NCBI RefSeq assembly: GCF_900157365.1
Contig: NZ_FUEZ01000004.1
Span: 2,963,066 to 3,027,065, forward strand
Direction of reading: 5' to 3'
DNA length: 64,000 nt
From: Mycobacterium numidiamassiliense
GTDB lineage: Bacteria; Actinomycetota; Actinomycetes; Mycobacteriales; Mycobacteriaceae
Shown: one piece after another, positions 41,607 to 50,013 of the stretch
Position numbering within the stretch: the first letter of the stretch is position 1
Layout of the letters: every line of letters starts with the position of its first letter
Program-made: the position numbers and the translations under genes
Notes under the pieces: generated by a model
The model's database searches: none
What the model saw: only the letters and a program-made list of their open reading frames with translations
Told to the model about the DNA's origin: nothing

Positions 41607-42566
41607 ATGACGAACGAGCTGCGCTTTGACGGACAGGTCGCCGTGATCACCGGCGCCGGCGGCGGTTTGGGCAAGGAATACGCGCTGCTGCTCGCGTCTC
41701 GCGGCGCGCGCGTCGTGGTCAACGACATCGGCGGGTCGGTGACGGGGGATGGTTCGGACACCACGGCGGCCGACACCGCCGCGGCCGAAATCCGGCATCT
41801 CGGCGGCGAATCCGTCGCCGACAGCCACAGTGTGACGACCCCGGACGGGGGAGCGGCGATCATCGATACCGCCATGAACACGTGGGGCCGGGTGGACATC
41901 GTGATCAACAATGCCGGCATCGTGCGTGATGCGCCCTTCGAGGACATGAGCGCGGACCGCTTCGAACCGTTGCTCGACGTGCACCTCAGGGGCGCGTTTC
42001 ACGTGACGAGACCGGCTTGGAAAGTGATGCGCGAGCAGGGGTATGGGCGAATACTCAACACGACCTCGGCGGCCGGCATCCTGGGCAACGCCGGCATGAG
42101 CAACTACGGCTCGGCCAAAACGGGACTGATCGGCTTCACCCGCGTCCTGGCGGCGGAGGGCGCGGACAAGAACATCAAGGTCAACGCCGTCGCCCCGATT
42201 GCGTTCACGCGGATGCTGACCCACTCGATCGACAGCGCCGCACCGCCGGCCGACGCGGCGGCGCAGGCCGTGCTGGACGACCTGACGAACCAATATCTGA
42301 AAAGGCTCGACCCGGCGCTGGTCGCGCCGGTCGTGGCATTCCTTTCCCACCGCGACTGCGCGGTAACGGGGGAGATTTATACCATTGGCGCAGGCCATGT
42401 TTCGCGATTCTTCGTCGGCAGGACCAAGGGGTTCTACCACCCGGAACTATCCGTCGAGGACGTTCGCGACCAGCTCGACGTGATCCGCGACGAGGCCGGC
42501 TACACCGTGCCGGGCGGCCCCGCCGACGAGATGGCCGAGCTCTTTGCGACCATCATGGCCAACTGA
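41607..42566 (+). CDS. Short-chain dehydrogenase/reductase (MFE-2/HSD17B4-like)
   Basis: 319 residues. A classical SDR with cofactor motif VITGAGGGLGKEYALLLA, NNAG in VIVINNAGIVRD (NNAGIV), catalytic Ser in NTTSAAGILG and Tyr-Lys in SNYGSAKTGLI. The length and the C-terminal extension match the (3R)-hydroxyacyl-CoA dehydrogenase domain of multifunctional enzyme type 2. It probably oxidises a hydroxyl group produced by the P450s, or a beta-hydroxyacyl-CoA (inference). It is 7 bp downstream of the second P450 and is the last gene of the TetR-controlled operon; lppI is convergent 31 bp further on. Confidence 0.92.
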   Translation: MTNELRFDGQVAVITGAGGGLGKEYALLLASRGARVVVNDIGGSVTGDGSDTTAADTAAAEIRHLGGESVADSHSVTTPDGGAAIIDTAMNTWGRVDIVINNAGIVRDAPFEDMSADRFEPLLDVHLRGAFHVTRPAWKVMREQGYGRILNTTSAAGILGNAGMSNYGSAKTGLIGFTRVLAAEGADKNIKVNAVAPIAFTRMLTHSIDSAAPPADAAAQAVLDDLTNQYLKRLDPALVAPVVAFLSHRDCAVTGEIYTIGAGHVSRFFVGRTKGFYHPELSVEDVRDQLDVIRDEAGYTVPGGPADEMAELFATIMAN

Positions 42567-42597
42567 GGCAGCACGGCACCACAGCGTATCCAGGCGT

Positions 42598-43266
42598 TCA
42601 GCAGCTGAACGCAATCCCGATGCCGTCGGGCGCCGGCACCGATCGCAGGCAGCCGAACTGCAGAATTCCGGCGCCCGAGAACCGCACCGCCGACTGATGG
42701 GCGTAGTTCACGCAGAACAGGCCGGCTTGGTCGGCGCGACAGCGGTAATCGTCGTAGGACAGTGTGTCTCCGATGGCCAATTCGGGTCCATTGCCGTTGA
42801 CGAACGGGCCCGGGTCGCCGCGGGCCGCGCCGATCTGGAGGCTCATGCCGTCGAAGTCGACCCAGCCGCCCTTCCATTCGCCGTAGGCGGTGTCAGGCCG
42901 CGGCGGAGGATTGGCCAGATCGACCAGGCAGACCAGCGCCCCGCCGGTGTGCTTGGAATCAGTCGTGCACGCCACCTTGGCGGCTGCAACCGCGAAGGCG
43001 ATGTCGCCACCCAATTGGGTGGTGACGCCGTCGCGCGTGACAGCGTGATATCGCGCCGTATCGGCGGCCTGACCTGCCTGGATCCACGCGATGACGTCGG
43101 AGATGGCGGCACCGGCGGCAGGTGCGGTCGACGCTCCCGATGCGGTGCTGCCCGCCGGGGCCGTGGTTGTCGTCGTGGGAGCGCCGGATGTCCCGGATTG
43201 GCCGTCGCGCTGATGCGAGCATCCGGCAACCAGCAGCAAAAGTGTGACCAGCGCGGCAAACCGCAT
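42598..43266 (-). CDS. lppI: Lipoprotein LppI
   Basis: 222 residues. The signal peptide MRFAALVTLLLLVAGC ends in a good lipobox (VAGC, Cys16), followed by a Ser/Thr/Ala-rich linker (about 18-55) and a cysteine-containing mature domain. The conserved end APDGIGIAFSC and the position next to lipT match M. tuberculosis LppI (Rv2046). It should be diacylated by Lgt and completed by Lnt. Function unknown. Divergent from lipT with 78 bp between. Confidence 0.9.
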   Translation of the reverse strand: MRFAALVTLLLLVAGCSHQRDGQSGTSGAPTTTTTAPAGSTASGASTAPAAGAAISDVIAWIQAGQAADTARYHAVTRDGVTTQLGGDIAFAVAAAKVACTTDSKHTGGALVCLVDLANPPPRPDTAYGEWKGGWVDFDGMSLQIGAARGDPGPFVNGNGPELAIGDTLSYDDYRCRADQAGLFCVNYAHQSAVRFSGAGILQFGCLRSVPAPDGIGIAFSC

Positions 43267-43344
43267 CCTGTCAGGCTAACCGTCACACCCCGGAATTCAC
43301 CGCTACGCCCGCCCTACATCCGTAGTGTCGGCTACCGTCGGGCT

Positions 43345-44850
43345 ATGCATGAGCGCACCATCCGCGCACAGACGTCCATCGGCACCGTTGAAGGCTTCAC
43401 CCGCGACGGGGTTAACCGCTGGCGATCGATCCCCTACGCCCGGGCCCCGCTGGGACGGCTGCGATTCCGGGCTCCGCTGCCCGCGCAGCCGTGGTCGGGA
43501 GTGCGGCACTGCCACGGTTTCACCGGGTGCGCGCCCCAGCAGCGTCGCTACACCCTGCTGGGCGTGGGCAGGTACCAGCCGATGGACGAGGATTGCCTCA
43601 CCCTGAACGTCGTCACACCCGAAATCCCTTCCGTCGAGCCCCTGCCGGTCATGGTCTTCATCCACGGCGGCGGCTACATCCTGGGTAGCTCGGCGACCCC
43701 GCTCTATGACGGCGCGGCCTTGGCGCGCCGTGGTTGCGTGTACGTGTCGGTGAACTACCGGCTCGGTGCGCTCGGCTGTTTGGACCTGTCGTCGTTGTCG
43801 ACCGCGGACATCACCATCGACAGCAATTTGTACCTGCGCGATTTGGTGCTGGCGCTGCAATGGGTTCGGGACAATGTCGCGCAATTCGGCGGTGACCCAG
43901 ACAATGTCACCATCTTCGGCGAAAGTGCCGGCGCGTGCATCACCTCCGCGCTGTTGGCGGTGCCCGCCGCGAAAGGCCTGTTCGCCCGCGCGATCGCGGA
44001 AAGCCCGGCCGCCGGCCTGGCGCGGTCGAAGGAGATCTCCGCCGAATTCGCGAAACGGTTCGCCGACGTGCTGGGGGTACCGGCCCAGGATGCGGCCAGG
44101 ACGCTGCTGCAAGTATCCGCGGCCCAATTGGTGGAGGCCCAACATGCCCTCATCGATCAGGGCATGGAGAACCGGCTGGGCGCTTTCCCCATCGGTCCGG
44201 TCATCGGCGACGACATCCTGCCGGTGGACCCCGTCGAAGCGATGCGCGGTGGTTCGGCCCATCGCGTCCCGCTGATCGTCGGCACCAATGCCGAAGAAGG
44301 GCGGCTGTTCACCCGTTTCCTGAAGATGCTGCCGACGAATCAATCGATGATCGAAGAGCTGTTGGCTGACACGGAACCCGATGCCCGCGAACGTATTACG
44401 GCTGCCTACCCGGACTATCCGTCGGCGTCGGCGTGCATTCAGCTCGGTGGCGATTTCGCGTTCAGCTCCGCGGCCTGGCAGATCGCCGAGGCGCACAGCA
44501 CCCACGCGCCCACGTATCTGTACCGGTACGACTACGCGCCGCGGACGTTGCGCTGGTCGGGGCTGGGCGCGACGCATGCCACCGAGTTGCTCGCGGTCTT
44601 CGACGTCTACCGCACCCGATTCGGCGCGTTGCTGACGGCCGCGGCCGACCAGCGCGCGGCCCTGCGGGTCAGCGACCAGGTGCAACGCCGGTGGCGGTCG
44701 TTCAGCCAGACCGGGGTTCCCGGCGACGACTGGCCTGCCTACGCCCCCGACGACCGCGCGGTCTTGGTCTTCGACCGCAAGTGCCGCGTGGAGTTCGACC
44801 CACACCCCGATCGCCGGATGGCCTGGGACGGGTTCTCTTTAGCGCCTTGA
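43345..44850 (+). CDS. lipT: LipT, type B carboxylesterase
   Basis: 501 residues of the carboxylesterase/cholinesterase family. Motifs: EDCLTLNVVTP, oxyanion-hole VMVFIHGGGYILGS, and the nucleophile elbow FGESAGA with Ser194. GATHATELLAVF probably carries the catalytic histidine. No signal peptide is evident. The frame is open upstream through the lppI region, but conservation begins at MHERTIRAQTSIGTVEG (ATG 43345). The next gene starts 18 bp after the stop. Collinear with M. tuberculosis LipT (Rv2045c). Confidence 0.93.
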   Translation: MHERTIRAQTSIGTVEGFTRDGVNRWRSIPYARAPLGRLRFRAPLPAQPWSGVRHCHGFTGCAPQQRRYTLLGVGRYQPMDEDCLTLNVVTPEIPSVEPLPVMVFIHGGGYILGSSATPLYDGAALARRGCVYVSVNYRLGALGCLDLSSLSTADITIDSNLYLRDLVLALQWVRDNVAQFGGDPDNVTIFGESAGACITSALLAVPAAKGLFARAIAESPAAGLARSKEISAEFAKRFADVLGVPAQDAARTLLQVSAAQLVEAQHALIDQGMENRLGAFPIGPVIGDDILPVDPVEAMRGGSAHRVPLIVGTNAEEGRLFTRFLKMLPTNQSMIEELLADTEPDARERITAAYPDYPSASACIQLGGDFAFSSAAWQIAEAHSTHAPTYLYRYDYAPRTLRWSGLGATHATELLAVFDVYRTRFGALLTAAADQRAALRVSDQVQRRWRSFSQTGVPGDDWPAYAPDDRAVLVFDRKCRVEFDPHPDRRMAWDGFSLAP

Positions 44851-44868
44851 CCTGGCACGCTGAGCCTC

Positions 44869-46878
44869 ATGCCCGCAGACACCGAGCACATTATCGAACG
44901 ACCCAGTGAACTCACGACGTCCTGGTTGACCGCGGCTATCGGTGCGGGAGACATTGCGGATTTCTCCGTCGAGCGCATCGGCACCGGCCAGATGAGCGAG
45001 TGTTACCGCGTCCAACTGCGGTACACGGATGAAACCGCCGACCCTGATCGGCCGGACTCGGTGATTTTGAAGGTCGCGGCCGGCGACCCGGTGAGCCGGC
45101 AAACCGGGGCGGCCCTGGGCCTCTACGAGCGTGAGGTCCGCTTCTACGCGGACATCGCGTCAAGGCTCGGCGGCCCGATCGCGCCGTGCTATCACGGCGC
45201 GATCGACGCTGCGACGGGCGTGTTCGATCTACTCCTCGGCGATGCCGGTCCGGCCGTCGTCGGCGACGAAATCGCCGGTGCCACAATCGAACAGGCCACA
45301 CTCGCCGTCGCCGAACTGGGACGCCTGCACGGTCCGCTGCTCGGCGACGCTTCGCTGGCCGCAGCTCCGTGGCTCAACCGTGACTCGCCGCTGAACCAAG
45401 CGATGATCACCGGGCTCTATGCGGGTTTCATCGACCGATACGCAGACCAGATCGCGCCGGAACATCGCGCAGTCTGCGAGCATCTGGTCGGCGCGTTCGA
45501 CGACTACGCGGCGGCCGAGGCCGAGTCGGGCCGCATCCACGGCCTGGTTCACGGCGACTACCGCCTGGACAACATGCTGTTCGGCACCGACGGCGCCGAC
45601 CGCGCGCTGACCGTCGTCGACTGGCAGACCGTTTCCTGGGGCCCAGCGCTGACCGACCTGGCGTACTTCATCGGCTGCGCGTTGCCGACCGCGCAACGCC
45701 GCGAACACTATGACGCGTTGCTGCGGGCATACCACGAAGCGCTGGGGCCACAGGCGGCGCTCACGCTCGCAGACGTTGCCGAAGGTGTGCGTCGCCAAAG
45801 CTTTTTCGGTGTGATGATGGCGATCGTCTCGTCGATGTTGGTGGAGCGCACCGAGCGGGGCGACCGGATGTTCATGACCATGCTGCAACGCAACTGCGAC
45901 CACGCCCTGGATACCGACGCGTTGGCGACGCTGCCCGCGCCGGCGGCGCCGCAACCGCTGCAACCCTCCGAAGACGACGAGGGCACGCATACACCGACCG
46001 CCGAACCGCTGTGGAGCGAGAGCTGGTACGCCGACTTCGTCGATGCCGCACAGGGATTGGGCGGCTGGTTTCGTATCGGCCTGATTGCGAACCAGCAGAC
46101 CGCGTGGGTTCAGGCGCTCTTGTGCGGACCGGACCTGCCGACGGTGGCCGTCGCCGCCGACGTCCCGCTGCCGCCGGATCCGTGGGTGGTGCGCGCCGAC
46201 GGGCTGGAGCTCGGCCATGCCGCCAGCACGCCGCTGCAGTGCTACCGGGTCGATCTGCGCGGGCAGGGTCAGTCGTATTCAGACCCGTCCGCCCTGTTGC
46301 GTGGGGAGGCGGGAACTCCCGTCGAGCTGACGATGGACCTGGTGTGGGCCACCGACGGGACGCCCTACAAGTACCGGATTACAACGCGTTACGAGATCCC
46401 CTGCACCGTGTCGGGCACCGTGACCGTCGACGGCAAAACCTACGAGTTCGACTCGGTGGCCGGGCAGCGGGACCACTCGTGGGGTGTTCGCGACTGGTGG
46501 AGCATGAACTGGGTGTGGAGCGCCCTGCACCTCGACGACGGTACGCACGTGCACGGTGTGAACATGCGGATCCCGGGTGTCCCGAATTTCAGCGTCGGTT
46601 ATGTGCAGGATCCGAAGGGCGCCCTCACCGAATTGGACGCGGTGAACACGCGAGAATCGTTCGACATCAACGGTTTACCTGTCGATGCAACATTGGTCTT
46701 CGATCCCGCTGACCTGACCACCAACCTCGAGGTGCACGGCAACGCGCCGGTCCGTCTGACCGCCGAGGACGGGCGGGTGAGCGAGTTCGCCCGCGCCTGG
46801 GTCGGCGTCAACACCGCCGATGGCCGCTCCGGCGTCGGCTGGATCGAATGGAACCGCAACTTGGAGCAACGGACATAG
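44869..46878 (+). CDS. Aminoglycoside phosphotransferase/EcKinase-like domain fused to a lipocalin-like C-terminal domain
   Basis: 669 residues in two parts. Residues 1-355 are a protein-kinase-like small-molecule phosphotransferase: IGTGQMSECYRVQL (nucleotide loop), VILKVAAG (Lys), catalytic loop LVHGDYRLDNMLF (H228) and metal site VVDWQTVSWG (D251). Residues about 383-669 form a separate domain rich in beta-strand patterns (VAGQRDHSWGVRDWW, HVHGVNMRIPG). It resembles the hydroxyneurosporene-synthase/AttH-like or DUF7064-type proteins of actinobacteria; I recognise it only loosely. An acidic linker joins them. The substrate is unknown and aminoglycoside resistance should not be assumed. Its end overlaps gntK by 31 bp. 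Confidence 0.8.
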   Translation: MPADTEHIIERPSELTTSWLTAAIGAGDIADFSVERIGTGQMSECYRVQLRYTDETADPDRPDSVILKVAAGDPVSRQTGAALGLYEREVRFYADIASRLGGPIAPCYHGAIDAATGVFDLLLGDAGPAVVGDEIAGATIEQATLAVAELGRLHGPLLGDASLAAAPWLNRDSPLNQAMITGLYAGFIDRYADQIAPEHRAVCEHLVGAFDDYAAAEAESGRIHGLVHGDYRLDNMLFGTDGADRALTVVDWQTVSWGPALTDLAYFIGCALPTAQRREHYDALLRAYHEALGPQAALTLADVAEGVRRQSFFGVMMAIVSSMLVERTERGDRMFMTMLQRNCDHALDTDALATLPAPAAPQPLQPSEDDEGTHTPTAEPLWSESWYADFVDAAQGLGGWFRIGLIANQQTAWVQALLCGPDLPTVAVAADVPLPPDPWVVRADGLELGHAASTPLQCYRVDLRGQGQSYSDPSALLRGEAGTPVELTMDLVWATDGTPYKYRITTRYEIPCTVSGTVTVDGKTYEFDSVAGQRDHSWGVRDWWSMNWVWSALHLDDGTHVHGVNMRIPGVPNFSVGYVQDPKGALTELDAVNTRESFDINGLPVDATLVFDPADLTTNLEVHGNAPVRLTAEDGRVSEFARAWVGVNTADGRSGVGWIEWNRNLEQRT

Positions 46879-47405
46879 CCGCGGCCTCGCACGGCGCGCC
46901 ATCACCCATCGTGGTGATGGGCGTATCGGGCTCGGGCAAGTCGACGGTGGGTTCCGCACTGGCGCAACGCTTGCGGGTGCCGTTCGTGGACGCCGACACC
47001 CTGCATCCGCCATCCAACATCGCCAAGATGAGTGCCGGCGAACCACTCGACGACGACGATCGCAGCCCCTGGCTGGACAAGATCGGTGAATGGCTGGCCG
47101 GACACCGTGACGGCGGAGTGGTGAGCTGCTCTGCCCTCAAACGGGCCTACCGGGCCCGGCTGCGCGCACATTGCCCGGGCATCGAGTTTCTCTATCTCAG
47201 GGGTTCACCGGAGCTGATCGGCCGCCGGATCGCCGACAGGACAGGGCATTTCATGCCGCCCGCGTTGCTGCGATCGCAATTCGACACGCTCGAACCGCTC
47301 GGCCCCGACGAACCTGGCGTCACCGTCGATGTCAGTCAACACGTCGACACGATCGTCGGCGGCGTCCTGGCGCGCTTACAAGCGCGGCAGGCGATGCAGG
47401 CCTGA
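46848..47405 (+). CDS. gntK: Gluconokinase
   Basis: 185 residues, the usual size of GntK-type thermoresistant gluconokinase. The P-loop VVMGVSGSGKSTVGS, the block VPFVDADTLHPPSNIAKM and the switch ALKRAYRARLR are diagnostic. It phosphorylates gluconate to 6-phosphogluconate. The first 18 residues are poorly conserved and overlap the previous gene in another frame, so the true start may be slightly later, but no better start with a ribosome-binding site is visible. No gluconate transporter is nearby. Ends 6 bp from the convergent DoxX gene. Confidence 0.92.
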   Translation: MEPQLGATDIAAASHGAPSPIVVMGVSGSGKSTVGSALAQRLRVPFVDADTLHPPSNIAKMSAGEPLDDDDRSPWLDKIGEWLAGHRDGGVVSCSALKRAYRARLRAHCPGIEFLYLRGSPELIGRRIADRTGHFMPPALLRSQFDTLEPLGPDEPGVTVDVSQHVDTIVGGVLARLQARQAMQA

Positions 47406-47411
47406 GCGCGC

Positions 47412-48467
47412 CTACCAGGGGCGGCGCTTGCGCGCCGTGTCGGCCAACTGACCGCCGCGCTCGGCGGCCGTGTCGGCGAACTCGCTCCCGTAATCCCAGG
47501 CGGATTCGGCCAGCTCGATACCCCGGGCCCGGGCGGTGTCGGCCAGCTTCTCGCTGCGCTTGCGGGCTTTCTTGGCCAATTTCTCGCTGCGCTTACGCGC
47601 CTTCTTCGCCAGCTTTTCGCTGCGGTCGGCGGCGGTGCTGGCGAACTCATGACCCCGCTCCAGGGCGGCGTCGACATACGGTGCGCTGCGCTCGGCTGCG
47701 GTGCTGGCCAGTTCCTCGCTGCGCTTGCGCGCCTTTTTGGCCAGCTTTTCGCTGCGGTCGGCGGCGGTGCTGGCCAGTTCGCGGCCTCGTTCCAGCGCTG
47801 CTTCGGCGTAGGGTGCGCTGCGGTCGGCTGCGGTGGTGGCGAGTTCGCGGCCTCGTTCCAGCGCTGCTTCGGCGTAAGGCGCGCCGCGTTCGGCAGCGGC
47901 ACTGGCCAATTCACGGCCACGTTCGGCGCTCGTATGCAGGCCGTGCACGATCTTCTCGCCGAGCTCCGCGAAGTCGGTGTCGTCGGACCCCGGGAGTGCG
48001 GAGGACACCCGCTCGGAGAGCCGCTCGGCAGCCCGGCGGCTACGCCACCCGAGTGATGGCTTGCCCGCAGTGTCAGCCGACGCAATCAGCAGGCCGCCCA
48101 GCAGACTCAGGTCGGTCAGGAATTGCTGGCGTTTCTCGGCTTTGAGTTGCGGGTCGAGTTCGTTCCAGAACGAGTGGGTTCCGAGGTTGGCCGGAAGCAC
48201 CGTCAACGCCAGGGCGGCCGATGCGACCCGCGGCAGTCTCCCGCTGGCGAGCAGCACGCCGCCGCCGATCTGAACGATCGCGGTGACTTGCGCGACCGTC
48301 TGGGGGTCGCTCGGGATGCGGCTGCCGAGGGGGTCAGGCAGCGACTGCAGGCCGTCGACCGCCGGCGCCGCGGCTTCGGCCGCCGATTTGGGGTTGAGCA
48401 GCGAATTGATTCCTTGCCCGATAAACGCCGCGGACAGTAGAGGCCGCGCGATTCTCCGAATCACCAT
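47412..48467 (-). CDS. DoxX-family membrane protein with a C-terminal array of 11-residue repeats
   Basis: 351 residues from the ATG at 48467 (an upstream ATG at 48500 would add 11). Residues 1-135 form a DoxX-like membrane domain with several hydrophobic segments (RPLLSAAFIGQGINSLL, VTAIVQIGGGVLLASG, FLTDLSLLGGLLIASAD). Residues 182-346 are fifteen gap-free repeats of 11 residues with consensus (E/D/K)RSxxLAxxAx, such as ERGRELASTAA and DRSEKLAKKAR, predicting one very long amphipathic, positively charged helix. Only KRRPW follows. DoxX proteins act in redox or membrane complexes in M. tuberculosis (SodA-SseA); whether that applies here is unknown. Convergent with gntK, divergent from pncA. 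Confidence 0.85.
   Translation of the reverse strand: MVIRRIARPLLSAAFIGQGINSLLNPKSAAEAAAPAVDGLQSLPDPLGSRIPSDPQTVAQVTAIVQIGGGVLLASGRLPRVASAALALTVLPANLGTHSFWNELDPQLKAEKRQQFLTDLSLLGGLLIASADTAGKPSLGWRSRRAAERLSERVSSALPGSDDTDFAELGEKIVHGLHTSAERGRELASAAAERGAPYAEAALERGRELATTAADRSAPYAEAALERGRELASTAADRSEKLAKKARKRSEELASTAAERSAPYVDAALERGHEFASTAADRSEKLAKKARKRSEKLAKKARKRSEKLADTARARGIELAESAWDYGSEFADTAAERGGQLADTARKRRPW
47430..47924 (-). repeat. 15 tandem 33-bp coding repeats (11-residue units)
   Basis: Codons 182-346 of the DoxX protein repeat every 33 bp without a gap. Units alternate between Glu/Ala-type (ERGRELASTAA, ERSAPYVDAAL) and Lys/Arg-type (DRSEKLAKKAR, KRSEKLAKKAR). Near-identical neighbouring units make copy number likely to vary between strains. 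Confidence 0.88.
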
Positions 48468-48553
48468 GACAGCTGGGTTACCCGGCCGCACAGCGAACAA
48501 ACCGACCGGTTATCGCCCCAGCTGGCACTGGTCGCCGGCGCTAGGGTGGGCGT

Positions 48554-49111
48554 ATGCGTGCGTTGGTCATCGTCGACGTACAAAACGACTTCTGCGCGGG
48601 CGGTTCGCTGGCGGTGCCTGGTGGGGCGGCCTTGGGCGGCGCCATCAGCGACTACCTGGCCGGCCGGCCCGGCTATCAGCACGTGGTCGCGACCAAGGAC
48701 TTCCATATCGATCCGGGTGATCATTTCTCGGATCACCCGGATTTCGCCACGACCTGGCCACCCCACTGCATCGCGGGAAGCCCAGGGGCGGATTTTCATC
48801 CCGCTCTCGACACCGGTCCGATCGAGGCGGTCTTCTGTAAGGGCGCTTACGCGGCCGGCTATAGCGGCTTCGAAGGCGTCGACGAGAACGGAACCTCGCT
48901 GCTCGATTGGCTGCACCAGCGGGGAGTCGACGAGGTCGACCTGGTCGGCATCGCCACCGAGCAGTGTGTCCGGCGGACGGCCGAGGACGCGGTCCGGGCC
49001 GGTCTGACCACCCGGGTGCTGGTCGGGCTGACGGCTCCGATCTCACCGGAGTCGGCCGTCACAGCGCTGGCGGGGATGCGGACCGCCGGCGTCGAATTGG
49101 TGGAGGGCTAG
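48554..49111 (+). CDS. pncA: PncA, nicotinamidase/pyrazinamidase
   Basis: 185 residues. It hydrolyses nicotinamide to nicotinate for NAD salvage, and in M. tuberculosis also activates pyrazinamide. The catalytic triad D8, K96 and C138 and the metal ligands D49, H51, H57 and H71 are all at the same numbers as in the M. tuberculosis enzyme. H57 is present, unlike the H57D of M. bovis. A change next to the nucleophile is visible: IATEQCVRRTAEDA here against IATDHCVRQTAEDA. The next gene starts 2 bp after the stop, so the two are coupled. Confidence 0.96.
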   Translation: MRALVIVDVQNDFCAGGSLAVPGGAALGGAISDYLAGRPGYQHVVATKDFHIDPGDHFSDHPDFATTWPPHCIAGSPGADFHPALDTGPIEAVFCKGAYAAGYSGFEGVDENGTSLLDWLHQRGVDEVDLVGIATEQCVRRTAEDAVRAGLTTRVLVGLTAPISPESAVTALAGMRTAGVELVEG

Positions 49112-49113
49112 TC

Positions 49114-49914
49114 ATGGTGGTGCCGCTGGACCGCGAGCGCCTGCTCGCCGCCGTCGAACGATCGCCGCAAGCGGTCACCGCGCATGATCGCGAAGCGTGG
49201 GTTGGGCTGTTCACCGTCGACGCCAGCATCGAAGACCCGGTGGGTTCGCGGCCGCATGTGGGCACAGCGGAGATCGGCCGCTTTTACGACACTTTCATCG
49301 AGCCGCGCGACATCACCTTTCACCGCGATCTTGACATCGTGTTCGGCACTGTCGTGCTGCGTGACCTGGAGCTTGAGGTGGCGATGGGTCCGGCGGTCAC
49401 GATGCATATTCCCGCGTACCTGCGCTACGACCTCCGAGAAGCTCACGGCGAGTGGCGGATTGCCGAATTGCGGGCTTACTGGGAGCTGCCGGCGATGATG
49501 GCGCAATTCCTGCGGACCGGATCGCGGGCAATGTCGCCAGCGCTGCAGATGTCGCGTGATCTGTTGGTCATTCAGCGGTTGCGGGGCACCGCGGGTTTCA
49601 TGAGTGGTTTTCGTCGAGTGGGCGCGCGGCACAAAAGGCTGGTGCAGACGTTCCTCGACGCCCTTGCGCGCGGCGACAAAGCGACCGCGATGCGCGCGCT
49701 GGCTCCCTCTGCCGCAACAACTTTGGGGGACAACGACGCACTGGACATCGCCGAGCTCGCCGAGCAGCTGTATCGCGCGCAGTGGAGCAAGATGAACGGC
49801 TCGGGCCCCACGGTCACCGTGTCATTGAACTCGGGTCATGGCCGGGGCATTATGTTCGCCGACGTCGCGTGGCGAGGCAACACGATCACCAAAATCCGGT
49901 ATTTTCCCGCCTGA
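49114..49914 (+). CDS. NTF2/SnoaL-like protein, Rv2042c-like
   Basis: 266 residues with two SnoaL/NTF2-like cone-fold halves: residues 1-130 (HDREAWVGLFTVDASIEDPVGS, YDTFIEPRDITFHRDL) and about 165-266 (VQTFLDALARGDKATAMRAL...GIMFADVAWRGNTITKIRYFPA). Such domains serve as isomerases, cyclases or ligand-binding subunits; no catalytic motif lets me choose. Collinear with M. tuberculosis Rv2042c. The ATG follows the pncA stop by 2 bp. Confidence 0.9.
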   Translation: MVVPLDRERLLAAVERSPQAVTAHDREAWVGLFTVDASIEDPVGSRPHVGTAEIGRFYDTFIEPRDITFHRDLDIVFGTVVLRDLELEVAMGPAVTMHIPAYLRYDLREAHGEWRIAELRAYWELPAMMAQFLRTGSRAMSPALQMSRDLLVIQRLRGTAGFMSGFRRVGARHKRLVQTFLDALARGDKATAMRALAPSAATTLGDNDALDIAELAEQLYRAQWSKMNGSGPTVTVSLNSGHGRGIMFADVAWRGNTITKIRYFPA

Positions 49915-50013
49915 GACCCGCGTGTTCTATCCAGCAACGCCGCAGCCTCACCGGGTACCAAGGACTGCAGGACACAAACGGCCGGAGGTCGGTTACGAGT
50001 CACGATCGGAAGC

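Noticed and set aside
42544..43344. Long N-terminal extension of lipT
   Set aside because: The extension is antisense to lppI and unconserved; the esterase family begins at the ATG at 43345.
44869..45960. Aminoglycoside-resistance gene
   Set aside because: The kinase fold is shared by many small-molecule kinases; the fusion and lack of close similarity to known resistance enzymes do not support that function.
47401..48100. CRISPR-like array in the 33-bp repeats
   Set aside because: The repeats are contiguous, in frame and coding, without unique spacers or cas genes.
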